NCBI GenBank assembly: GCA_037975125.1
Contig: CM075857.1
Span: forward strand, 46,753,172 to 46,817,171
Source: Latrodectus hesperus
Lineage: Eukaryota > Arthropoda > Arachnida > Araneae > Theridiidae
Direction of reading: 5' to 3'
Length of the DNA stretch: 64,000 nt
In this document: positions 1 to 11,600 of the stretch, one piece after another
How positions within the stretch are numbered: position 1 is the first letter of the stretch
Layout of the letters: every line of letters starts with the position of its first letter
Translations under genes and position numbers: made by a program
The notes under the pieces: model-generated
What the model saw: only the letters and a program-made list of their open reading frames with translations
Database searches by the model: none
What the model was told of the DNA's origin: nothing

Positions 1-2429
1 TTCGATAATTTTGTTTTCTCTTCACTACAGCAATAAGATTTGTTTATTTGTGGTTGATGAAATTGACATCCATCAAACTCAGAGAAAAAGAACTAATGTT
101 ACACGTTACTATCATGACTTGGAACTGTTATCTTAGAAAAATTTATGTAGAAATTGCTTTAGGCTAGAAGCAAAAAAAGATAGGAGTATCTGGCCAACTG
201 GTCAAAATAGAAGAACTTCTATTCACCCTGAAAAAATAATAAATAACATAGTATATGTTCCCACTCTAATAGGTTTTTGGCGGAATTTGCCATGATACAA
301 ACCATGCATTCCGCATTGCAGATTACAATTGGAGAACAAAGTGTCTGCTAAAATACTTTAAGGAAAATTTAAATGAAGTTTCTGTCATCTACTCCAATTC
401 TTAAGAGCTTTCACAGTAAAATAATTTGATATAGCAGTATTTTCTCATTCCAAAGCGAATCACTATTTCAGCTTTGTGCATCCAGAAACTGGCTGGTAAA
501 TTAGGTTCTATGGTGCAGGGTCTGAGATTGGACATGCTGCACCAATCCAGAAACTTGTCTTCATATGCAGATGGTCGAACGCCTACAGGGTTCCACCATA
601 TTTCGCAGAATTCATTAGAAGAAAAAAACAAAGTGAATGGAAAAGATTTATGACTCGATCATTAAAGAGATTGCTTAGCAGTTTCCGCCAGAAAATCATT
701 GGCATTTAAACAAGTTTTGTCATTAAATGATAATTATTTAGTGCATAAAATGTTTGTACTATTTTTAGTAATTTCTACAAATGTAAGCATTTTCCAATTA
801 TACAAATAAAAAAGGAATACTTATGACAGTAATTACAATTTTTTCTTTCCTGTTACAATTGTCTTAAAAAGATATAATGGAATTGTATCTTTTTACTTTA
901 CCACCTATCAAATAATTGAGTGAAGGGAAACAAAATCTGATTTTGATATAGATTGTAACAAAGAACATAATAAATATTGAATTTTTTATGGCATCAGAAA
1001 ATTACATGAACACAAAAGCATTTAAATGTTTATATTCAGTTTGTTTATATGAAATACATTTGATAAAATCTGTTCTATATTAATGTTTGTAAGATCATGT
1101 TTAAATTGTTTCATTTGTTATTGGACTTCAATGATAGTTCAAATTGATTCCTTCTTGTAAAATTAATGAGAAAATATTTTGATTGAAAAATTGGAGCTTG
1201 AATGTTATTAGTTAACAGTATAAATGGTCAAATTATCCTTTATTTCTATCTTTGGAATATTTTCTTTTTGCATTAACATTTAACCAACTTATTTTATTTA
1301 AATTCCAAAAAATAGTGTTGTATTACATGAAAATCTGATTTTTTTCATTAAAAATCTGATATTTATAATTTTATAAAATAATCAAAGCAGAAAGATTGTA
1401 TGGGAAATAAAATTTTAAAATATAGTTAATAAGAAACTTCTGCTAGAACTACATTAATATAATTCTTTTCTCATCTCAATTTTGGAAAATCATTTATTTT
1501 CCATAAGGATTCTTGAATTTTATTTTTTCCATCATCAAAAGTAAGCATTTTTTAAAAATTGTTGTAGCAAAGGAAAATCTTTACAAATAGTAATTCAATA
1601 AAAAAATAAAATTACTGTGGCAGTATTACTGTATCTAATTAGATTTTTCCATCTGGCCAAAAATTTTGCTTATTGTTTTCACATAATTTCTGTCATGGTT
1701 ACCCTAATAAATTGTTTCAGAAAAATTAATTTTGTTGTTAAGTGGGAGAAATCATAAGGAAAATACCTGATCACACTAGCAAATTTAAATTAGTAAACTT
1801 TTTAAATTTTTGTTTTAACCACAAGTTTCTACTGTTTAATTGAAAACAACTTTCATCAAAAATAAAGATTTGAATTCATGTTCCTTTCTAATTTTATAAC
1901 ATTTCCAACTCTCTTCAAATTTAGCCAGGAAGCATAGTATTAAAACGTGTTATTCATTTCTTACTAATAATAATAATGTTATATTCTCTCTCTCTCATAC
2001 ACTTGCATGCATGAAATTACCAGGTTTTACCAATTCTTAACCAAAAATGTTTTATTATATTGTTCTCAATTTCCCTACTCTCATAAATTATGTTTACTAA
2101 AAACTTGAGGCTTTCACTTCTTACATCATGTAATCCTAATTTTGAATAGCATATTTCATATCAATTTTTTAGAATGGAAAAATCTGATGCCCTCCATTTT
2201 TTTTCAGTTTCTCTACTCTTACAAGTTGATATCACTATTATAATTTTGTAAGAAGTGTCATGGTATGTACAGTTTAAGGGTTGTCTTGAAGAATCTACCA
2301 TAGTGATTACTTAAGAGTCTAAAATTGTATTTCCTTCAAAATTAAAGAAATCTATTAAAAGAAAACATTTTTTTATTATTTATTAAGTATATATTTTTTA
2401 TTCAAATATTTTCCATTTCATGTATCTAG
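1..2429. other. AT-rich non-coding sequence, probably a CELF intron
   Basis: I see no supportable exon here. Because the next recognisable coding exon (2430) has an acceptor and belongs to the 3' end of a CELF gene, this stretch is most likely part of an upstream intron. A less AT-rich pocket at about 400-640 has a 76-codon open frame on the - strand, but it has no motif I recognise and could be a decayed transposon fragment. A short TC-rich tract lies near 1985. Confidence 0.5.
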
Positions 2430-2489
2430 GTACATTTTCACAAGTTAATATGCAGCAACAGCAAAGTTCACCTGGTAAACAAGTGGAAG
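2430..2489 (+). CDS. CELF1: CELF exon: Gln-rich linker before RRM3
   Basis: The exon has 60 nt with acceptor TATCTAG before it and donor GTATGT after it. It starts with the last two bases of a split codon and ends with the first base of the Gly codon completed by the next exon (GTG GAA G / GG CCT). It encodes [19 protein letters not shown]. Exon calling rests on frame continuity with the RRM3 exon; the linker itself is poorly conserved. Confidence 0.8.
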
Positions 2490-4360
2490 GTATGTCCCAG
2501 TGTATGTCGAATATGATTCTTCATATTTTTTAATGCAGTCAATCCTTGCTTGTTTAAGAAATTAAAATTTTAAAACATTCATAAAGGAATGATGATTTGT
2601 ATGTTAACTTTGCAAACATAAAAAAATTGTAGAATAAGGCAGAGAAATTTTGTAAAATATTTTCAAAAAAATCATTATTTTTTTACTCTATATGTAAGCT
2701 ATTAGTATTATGGTTCGATTGTAAATTTTTGCTTTCAGAAAATTAATTTAAATTGCTTTTATTTTGTTTACATTATTCTAAATGTGGTTGAATTAAATAA
2801 TGTAATAATATATTTCCATAGCTTTTCAATGTGGAGGGAGGCTTTGCTATTATGGACAATAAATCTTTTTTTAAATTAATTTCATATTTGCAAGAATTGA
2901 CTGTATTTTATTCATGATAAATGTAAAATTATTGATTTGTTATGCAAAAATAAGCTTTACTGTTAATTATGATGATGAAATATCAATCATAAATCCATGA
3001 TGATAACAGAATAGTCGTTGTTTTATAATCTACAATTCCCACTTTAAATCACTTGTCTAAGCCCTTTCTTTTGTGCATAAGGTTGTCCTTCAGCAATGAA
3101 TCAGTTATAAAATTTTTCTAAACATATTAATTTAATTATATTTTGTGTTTCATATATATATCATAGTTTTTTTTTTAACACTGAAAACGGACTTTTGTTT
3201 AAAAATGCTTAAGAGATGGAAAAATTTTTATTTCTTTATTCCATAAATATTTAGTGTTGAAATAATACTGGAAATTTTCTAACTTTTTATTATTACTTCC
3301 AATATAAGATTCTGGAAATTCAGATTATAACAATAATTGTCAAAATAGTTCAATCACCTAATTGAGATCAACTTTATATACCGCAAGAAATTCATACATC
3401 GTTCTGAACTAACAGCTGCGGTGAGGTGTTTTAAAGTGTAAATTACTCTTTACTTACTTTAAAATTACTTTTTCTTTCGTCTCAATTTTCTTAACACTAA
3501 AACAGTGATTATCACATGATGGCATCCATGGTGTATTTTTGACTTAAATAAGTGATTTACCTCTTTATTTTAATATGACCAACTTTGTCTTATTTTCATT
3601 TTGATTTAATAATTGCATGTATTTTCTTAAATTGATAATTTTATTTTTCATTGATAACAGTTACAAACTTTTATTAAAAAATGAGACTTAATGATTCACT
3701 GTCAAGCTCAATATCTTTTTCTCAAATTTCATCTGAGAGTTTTATTTAAAAAATAAGTTTTCTTTTTCATTGGAATCGCCCTCGTATGCAAAGAGTGACC
3801 ACAAAACAACAAACAACACAAATCCATTTCTGAAGATGTATAGAAAATGCATAAATATGTTCATTTGATATATTATCTAATCATACTAATCCCTTTCATT
3901 TTGATTAAAGTATATGCATAAGCTTTTGATTTTAAGAATAGATTGTTAAATAAGTAAATTCATTTTGCATAATTTGCATGAATTTATGTGTTGTCTCACA
4001 AAAAAAAAGAAAATATAAAATCGTCATGGTTAACTTCATAATTTTTGCTTATTATAAAACTAAATTCTCTTCATTCTGTGTATTCAAAGCTTAATTTTTT
4101 CATTAAAAGTCTATTGTAACATAAATTATTTATTGTATGTTTATTTATATTATGTTTTCACCTGATGACATATGGGGAAATTTTATTGTAATATATTATT
4201 ATATTGAACTTTATCTCCATGAATGATGATTTTATAGTGTCTTGACAACGGGGATTTGAAGAAAGTTAAAAGAACTGTTTATAAGCTACATGAAAGAACA
4301 TTCATCATAGTTTTCAATTCATTTCAATTTTTACTAAGTTTATTTGTCCATCTACTCTTC

Positions 4361-4422
<62 letters not shown>

Positions 4423-5996
4423 CTTCTAGTAAATATGAACATTTTAGAGAGAACAGTTTAAATATTTTTTTAATCTGAAATTTGGTATAATTTTCTTGAA
4501 AATGTTCTAATACAATAATGACCATTCTTCTTTAAAGATCATCATTAGACATAATAAACACTTGGCAGATTTTATTAAGCTCTGTAGAGAAAACTGATTA
4601 TCTATCAATAAAGAAATTGAGTCTTGTAAAATAATGTATATCATTAAAAAATCTTATTTTTGCAAAACAGTTACTTGTATTGCAAGTTGTGATGCTTGCT
4701 TACCAGTGAAATGCATAAATTAGTGAAGTATTAATCAAAAATTAACTAAATAAATTTGATTTCTGTAACCTTCGTATACAATCTATCATATTATCTACTT
4801 ATTAGTACAATTTAAACATTTATTTCTATTTTGTACTTTCAAAAAATTGTTTTGCAATCAGCAAGTAACTTTGACTGATTTTAATATTAAAAACTTTCAA
4901 CAATATTGTACAATATTATAATCCTAATACAGATATTTTTGTGCTCCATATGTATATAATCAAAGTGCCTTGAATATACTGTTTAAAATAACTAAATTAT
5001 TATTTGCCAAATACAGCAATTTTATAAATTTGTTGGCATGTCTAAAATTTGAAGAAAATTTTGATTATAATTATGTGTTTACATTGTATTTGTTTAGAAA
5101 GATTTCTTTATATTTGGGGGATTATTGATAAATGTTAAAGTAGTTAATGGTTTTATGCCTTAATATATCTCATTGAAGCATTTGTATTTGTTACAGGGCC
5201 TGAAGGAGCTAATCTTTTCATATACCATTTGCCTCAAGAGTTCACTGACTCAGACTTAGCACAGACCTTTGCACCCTTTGGAACTGTTATTTCTGCAAAA
5301 GTGTTCATTGATAAACAGACAAACCTCAGTAAATGTTTTGGTGAGTTTTCTAAATATTTTTGTCTCAAAGAATAACTAATTATAAAGTTAATTATTTTAT
5401 TGTCTTGTCTTTTTTGATGATAGATATATTAATGCTTTAATTTACAAAACCTAGCTTCCTTCCAATTTGCATCCCCTGTAGTTAAGTGATTAAAAGTCTT
5501 TTAGGAATATTATTAATTAGTTAATGATATATATATGTATGTATATAAATTGCTAGAAAATATAAATATTTTATAAAGAACAGTTAACATTTTTTTAATC
5601 TGAATTTTGGTATAATTTTATTGAGAATGTGCTAATACAAGAATGACTTTTCTTCTTTAAAGATCTTAATTTACATCCCCTGAAGTTAAGTGATTAAAAG
5701 TCTTTTAGAAATATTATTAATTAGTTAATGAAACTTAAAGAGTATTAACTTTGTTGCAGAAAATGAGTGTACTTTAGAGCGAAATTAAATCATTATATTG
5801 TTAAAGGAAAAACTGAAAATAGTTGTTATTTCTGAACATAATAAACTTTTTTAATTCATTTTTCCCAGGCTTTGTAAGTTATGACAACCCCAGCAATGCC
5901 CAGGCTGCCATCCAGTCAATGAATGGTTTCCAAATTGGTATGAAGCGATTGAAAGTGCAACTGAAACGTTCAAAAGACGCTAGCAAGCCATATTGA
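2430..5996 (+). CDS. CELF1: CELF/Bruno-family RNA-binding protein, C-terminal part (third RRM), three exons
   Basis: CELF proteins bind GU-rich RNA and control alternative splicing, translation and mRNA decay in nucleus and cytoplasm. Three exons (2430-2489, 5197-5340, 5869-5996) join in frame by AG/GT sites with phases 1 and 1, giving 109 visible residues and a TGA stop at 5994. The first exon encodes a Gln-rich linker (MQQQQSSPG). The next two form RRM3, with RNP2 as LFIYHL and RNP1 as KCFGFVSY, split by the last intron after KCFG. The protein ends in the family's [10 protein letters not shown] tail. RRM1, RRM2 and most of the divergent linker must lie before this window. The sequence fits the CELF1/CELF2/bruno group better than CELF3-6, but I cannot assign the orthologue, so the symbol is a family label. 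Confidence 0.93.
4366..4421. repeat. (AT)28 microsatellite in CELF intron
   Basis: This is an uninterrupted AT dinucleotide array of 56 nt. It sits directly before copy 1 of a repeat whose other copy (5547-5665) is also preceded by a short TA-rich tract. Confidence 0.97.
4422..4540. repeat. Dispersed repeat R1, copy 1 (CELF intron)
   Basis: About 119 bp aligns by eye to 5547-5665 with scattered substitutions. Shared blocks include TTTTTTTAATCTGAA, TTGGTATAATTTT and TCTTCTTTAAAGATC. It is preceded by a long AT array. No coding or inverted-repeat structure is apparent, so the class is unknown. Confidence 0.8.
5197..5340 (+). CDS. CELF1: CELF exon: first half of RRM3
   Basis: The exon has 144 nt, acceptor TTGTTACAG and donor GTGAGT. 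It encodes [16 protein letters not shown] onward through [14 protein letters not shown], the beta1-alpha1-beta2 part of RRM3, with RNP2 at its start. It ends one base into the Gly codon of RNP1. Confidence 0.95.
5464..5527. repeat. Direct repeat R2, copy 1 (last CELF intron)
   Basis: About 63 bp is nearly identical to 5668-5731, sharing ATCCCCTG, GTTAAGTGATTAAAAGTC and TATTATTAATTAGTTAATGA. The two copies flank the TA tract and R1 copy 2. Confidence 0.9.
5547..5665. repeat. Dispersed repeat R1, copy 2 (last CELF intron)
   Basis: This is the second copy of the repeat at 4422-4540, about 1 kb away and in the same orientation. It is preceded by a short TATATATGTATGTATATA tract and bracketed by the two R2 copies. 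Confidence 0.8.
5668..5731. repeat. Direct repeat R2, copy 2 (last CELF intron)
   Basis: This is the near-identical partner of 5464-5527, lying directly after R1 copy 2. Confidence 0.9.
5869..5996 (+). CDS. CELF1: CELF terminal coding exon: second half of RRM3 and stop
   Basis: The acceptor is TTTTTCCCAG. The exon completes RNP1 (GFVSY), continues through [20 protein letters not shown] and ends at TGA 5994-5996 after SKPY, the usual end of CELF proteins. The 3' UTR follows directly. Confidence 0.95.
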
Positions 5997-8640
5997 ATGT
6001 TATTAACCGAGCTTGCATGCAGATTTCCTACTGCAGATGTGTGTGTATATTCGAAGATTTTTATCCCATCATTATTCTTTGTTTAAAATATGTGTTACAA
6101 AGTATATATTTCTGTTAAAGAAAAAAATAATCTATATTGATATTTTCTTGAAGCATTCATGCTACTGGCTAGTGAAAAAAGAAAAGAAAAATTATCATTC
6201 TACGTTTTTTCATATAAATATATTTACATGGCTGTATTTTGTCACTGTCGTTGTTGTATTCAGTCATATCAAAGTCTGTTTGTTGTGGTGAAGTGAAATT
6301 TGTACATTTTGTGGTGATTGAATGCAATGTTTTTAACAAAATCTTTAATATTCGTAGTTTAAATATTTCTTGAATAATAACTAGTCTAAAAAAACTGTAT
6401 GTCAATTTTTTAGTTTTATAGTGTTTACAATGGTTGTGAACTTGCCTTTTGTGTGTTTGAAAAAGGAGGAATATTTGTAACTGATCGAAAAATACTCTTA
6501 AGAAATTTGACAAAGTGCCTCGCCTCTTTTGCAGGTTGCTTCCTTCTTTATAAAAGAGTAGCATTTCTGTGTAAAGCCTGATTTTATATAGGCATCCCTC
6601 ATCACTTGTTACTTCTGCCTCACTCCAAAGGCTTCGAGCCTGCCTGCCTGCCAGAAATTAGTCAGGACCATGAATGCTTTAAGGATTGGTTCATTTATTG
6701 CATTTTGTTTCATAGTTGTGTAAATTATGTGAGTTATTAAGTTAGTAAATGTTGTATGGTATGTTCGGTTGCTTTGTTAATTTGTGTGCAGTATTATTTT
6801 ATCTTAATGTAGTCTCATTGGTATTGTTATAATTTGTTTATGAACACCAGAGAAAGGTGTAACCTTCTTGAGAAGAGCATTTTTCGGGAATTGTCGGTAT
6901 GTGTAAAGAGACTTAGTTTTAGCACACATATATCATTATTTTATTTTACTTGAGAAAGAATTTGTATTCATACTCTCGTCCAATTGTACAGTTTCTAAAT
7001 CGTGCAAAGTATATTTAAAAATATTAATTAATTAGGATTGACCGCTCACTTCTAAATCCGACCAAGATTCGATCTCTTTGGTATCAGATGCAATTTTAAT
7101 CTGTGAGGAAATGTTGTGAACTGTCTTTCCTTTATCTGTGTAGAATTATATCAATTTGAAAAAAAAATTGTTTATAGATTACTATTATTGTGACCCAGTA
7201 TTATAAGAGACTGCTCAGCATGAGCTTGATGTTTTAAGAATTTGTGGACTTATTCTAGTCCAAATTTGTCAACCGGTTTGTGTTTCTTCAAGAGGAACCA
7301 AAGAAAAATTTGTAAAGCATGTATTTACTAATATGTATGCCTTATAATCTGTTTGGCACTAAAAGAACTTTATGTACCAGACAAAACTTGTATGTCAATT
7401 TATTGGTGTGAAAACAAATAGAAAAATATGTCTATATGTAGTACTGTGGCTCTATGTCTTGTCAATACAGCACATATTTTGCATGGAACCCATGCTCAGC
7501 TCACTGTTATAAACTGTCCTAACTGATGTCTCATGTCCGCTGCTTTGTGCACGATCTATGTATGTAAGTTTGTCCGTTTGTCTTGTGAATTGCATCAGAG
7601 CTCATATTTTAAACATCACTCTGTGATTCGTGATAACTGCTGCCCAACTAATGAATGTGGGTGCCAAACAATGTTTTGAAGATAATTAAAAAATCATTGT
7701 AATTCTTAGCAAAAAAAAAATGAAAATGTTTTAAAGTTGTTTCGTAAATTTTGTTTTATGTTTTCATGGGTTCTTCTATGCATTGTAGCTGTAGATTAAG
7801 TTATTATATTGAATTTGTTTTATCGAAAAGCATTTAAAATCTTTGTTTTGCTGTTTGTTGTTATGAAATTTTAACTGTTATGTCAAAATAGCGTAAAGAA
7901 ACGGGTTAGCAGTACTGGATTAACTAATATGCTGTTGTGTCGCTGTCCACTGTGTCTATGTGGTTATTTTAATCACACCCAGTGCAAGTACCTTTTGTAC
8001 ACATAGTCCTACTTTTTAAAAAAATTACAATCAAATTGATTTTTTACTTAATAGTTTTTGCTGTTTAAGTCTTTTACTCGATAATTTGTTGTTGTTTTTT
8101 AAAAGATATATATATTTTGGTCATTTAAATAGCTCTGTGATAGTGAGGTGAAGTACTTACTCTTGAATATGAGTTGAGATTTTTATTAAGTAAGTCAATT
8201 CTCTGTCAAATACATGGGAATGTATCTGACAACTGATTGACCACCAGTCTGTCAAATACATGGAATGGTTTTCATGCATTTGATGAGCAGTCTTGCAACG
8301 TTTTTCTTTCTTTTGTCTGGGTTGTAAAAATTGTAGATTATTTAATTTTTACTTTTTTATTACATTAAAGGGTTGTTTGATTTCAATCACACGGTGGGGT
8401 TCGTTTGAGCTGTATAATAATAATTATAATGCTATATCTACACTGGCTTGAGAACATATCGTCAACAATATCCAAATTTCTGCAGCTGTAATTATTATAA
8501 CAAAAGAATATTTATAACCTTTTGTTAACTAAAAAATTTTATAATCTTTTGTTAAAAAAAACTTACAAATTATGCTATGGAGTTTGGGAAATTTTCATTA
8601 ATAAAACAAATAAGTAGTTTCTGCTCTTGTATGTGTCATT
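5997..8640 (+). other. Probable CELF 3' UTR
   Basis: The stretch after the CELF stop is visibly less AT-rich than the surrounding intron and intergenic DNA and carries no extended reading frame of interest. It contains GU-rich runs such as CTGTTTGTTGTT (near 7850) and GTCCGTTTGTCTTGTG (near 7572). I place the end near 8600 because of a canonical AATAAA followed by a GT-rich downstream element. The exact end is inferred. Confidence 0.55.
8600..8605 (+). terminator. Candidate polyadenylation signal for the CELF transcript
   Basis: AATAAA is followed 15-45 nt later by GT-rich sequence (CTCTTGTATGTGTCATTC, CTTGCTTGTA), the usual layout of a cleavage and polyadenylation site. Other AATAAA-like hexamers exist in this AT-rich DNA, so another site may be used. 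Confidence 0.5.
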
Positions 8641-11600
8641 CTTGCTTGTATCATACATACTCAGTATTTATAAATATTTTTAAGAAAACATTTATGAAAA
8701 TTTAAGATGTACTTTTTGAATTCTAGGAACTATAAATGTTTTACAATTTTATTCCTATGGTATTTCTTTACTCCCTCATGACAAGTCTGTATACTTGAAA
8801 TTAAATTTTTGATCAAAATTATATTAAAAATAAACCTTATTATTTTTCTACTCATTGGTGTGAATAGAATATGCAATTTTGATAATAATCTAAAATAAAT
8901 GTTTCATTTCTTAAAGAAACTTATCACTTTTATATTCATATTTGGCGTGTAACAACTATTTTAAGTGCCATAAAATTATCATTTTATAGTGATAATTTCT
9001 GCTGTTTTCAAACATTGAATTCGATCCAAATTTTCCAATTACTGTAAAAGTTATTCATCCTATGAGCATTTATCACTTTTTATATTTTAAACACAAGCTA
9101 GAAGTACTCTACAATGAAAATTTTACATTGCCTTGTATATATAGTTGATATTTTCAACTGTTCTTTTTTATAATATACTTTTCTTCTGTGTTGACTCTTC
9201 CCATTATTTGGCCTTATGAATGGCATGATTTAAAATAACTGGATTTATTGATTATTAAAATCATTTAATAATTTTTTCCAGTGAAATTATTTTAAATTAG
9301 AAATTACATTTGTGAATATCACATAACAAGTTTTTCAGAATGTGGGCTTTAAAAATCGTCAGTATTATGTTTTTAAAGATAAATTTCTTTTGTTTTTATA
9401 CTATTTGTATTATTAATAAATAAGCTTGAAAATGAGTGTTTTTTCCCTATTTATATTTAATTGCCTTTTAATAGTAATTTCCATTTAATTTTTTCTCAGG
9501 TAACAAACTGGGTAATACATTTATTTTCAAACATTATAATATCTTGACAAATGTAGGGAAAATGGATATTTTTCTAAAACATACATGTACAGCATGTGTC
9601 CAAAAAAAATGTCAATTTTTTTTAATAGAAGATATTTTTATTACTTATATCATGTTCTTTAGAAGAGAGCCTCTCTGCAATGCTGATATCTTACCAGCAT
9701 ACATAATAGTATTTTATGTCTACTTATATGCTTGATGAAAGACATTTTGTAAATGCATATTTTGATTTACTTTAAATAATTCATGACTTACCTTGTATAC
9801 CTTTAAAGTAGATGTATGAAATTGACATTATCACTTTAAATCATTACTTCAAAAAATACTGCAAATTGTAACAAGGACAAGTATATGATACATTTTTTTT
9901 ATCAAAGTTGTTTGAATTATAATTAAATAATTCATGGATGCAATATTTTGTTCTAATTAAAAATTTCTCAATGAAAATGCCTTTCTTTTAATGTAACATT
10001 AAAAAATAAAATAAACTAAAAAATAATCCTGTGTCCATACTAAAAAAAACATACACAAATAGTTTTTTTACACTAAAGACATACATTGTAAAATGTTTAT
10101 ATCCATGGTTTCATATAAAAGTGTCATATTTTGTATAGCATAGGATTTTTTATAAGAAATGTTTATATTAGTATGTCCATTAAGAAATGAGAATTCTTAC
10201 AATAGTTTATCCTGAAATTTATATTTTCTGTTTACATGAAAAGAATTTATAAAGACACATTAAACAGCACAATTTTAACTTAATTAATTTTAAGCTTTAT
10301 TTTTCATCTGTTAAGTTATTTTGATGCAATTCATTTGAAGTGTCAGCATAGAATTTGATTATTGCAAAAACCAGTAATATATTTTATTTAATAATCATAA
10401 TCACTATCAAGTAATTATGCTGGCAACTGATTTAATTATTATTAGTAAATAATATGTAAAAATTAATTCTTATAAACTCATATTGAAATCTTAAATTGCC
10501 AATTCTGTGGAATAAAATATCGAAAAAGTGCTGACTTTGTATAAGTTTTTATTATTTATTAAAATTAGTTAATATGTTCATATAATTAACATAGTATGGG
10601 AAAATAAAGTTTTTAAAGCAGTGGAATTAACTTAATGTTTTGTTTAATAAAATAATTTCAAACTTTATGAGTATTATAGGAACAAATATTTTCTTTTTTT
10701 ATATGGAAAAAGTATGTAAAAAAATTCCATTAATAAGCATGCCATTTTTTCGTCCTAGGCATGGGTTTCCATCTTTTGAGAATTATTGAAATTAAGATTT
10801 CAAAATTCTATTTTAAAAGAAATTTTTAATGGAGTAAAATTTAGCTAAAATCAATAATCTAAAAATAAATCAAATTAAAGGACTGTTCAAAACCAGTTTT
10901 ACCTAAAAGTAATCTGTGTGTGTGTGTGATCTACAGTATGAAGTTTATCATTGTCTATCACACAACTGACATTTGACTAGTGGGTGATTTGATAAGGTTC
11001 CAAAAACATGCTGCTATTTGAAAACTAAAAATTCCATTTTATTTCATTGTTTGATTTGAATTAAAAATATTGAAATGTCAATTTTGGAATTCACTGAAAT
11101 GAATAAATTTGTTTTTAACATTGCTGTTAAAAATATTTGAAAAGATGTGAATGAACATCTGCATAATGTAAGAAATTAAAAGAGTTTAGATTTTGCTTTT
11201 CATGCTCAAGAAATAAATTATAACGACTATGGAATGAAATAATTGCTAAATTTTGTTAGGATAATGTTTACTACAAAAAAATTTTAAGATTTCCCCAAGA
11301 ATATCACTGTGCAATTCAATCGTCTATTTTAATATGCTTTCGAATTAATTATCACTGTATTTTTTGGTAAAAATATTTTTACTTTAGCACTAAAAATTAT
11401 GTTCATTCATACATTATCTAATTATAAATTAGCTTTGTCCAGACTAAATGCTGAAAAAACTTAAGCTAAATATGTAAAGACTTATGAGTAATCTAAATTA
11501 TTATATATATATGAAAATGTTTTGGTAGTAGAAGTGGATTCTGAGCAGAAAGAAATATTCATAGATGCCTTAGTTCTGCAAAACTTATTCTAAGATTTAA

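Noticed and set aside
6013..6564. Open frames on both strands after the CELF stop
   Set aside because: They are low-complexity Phe/Lys/Ile-rich frames in a 3' UTR, without domains or splice context.
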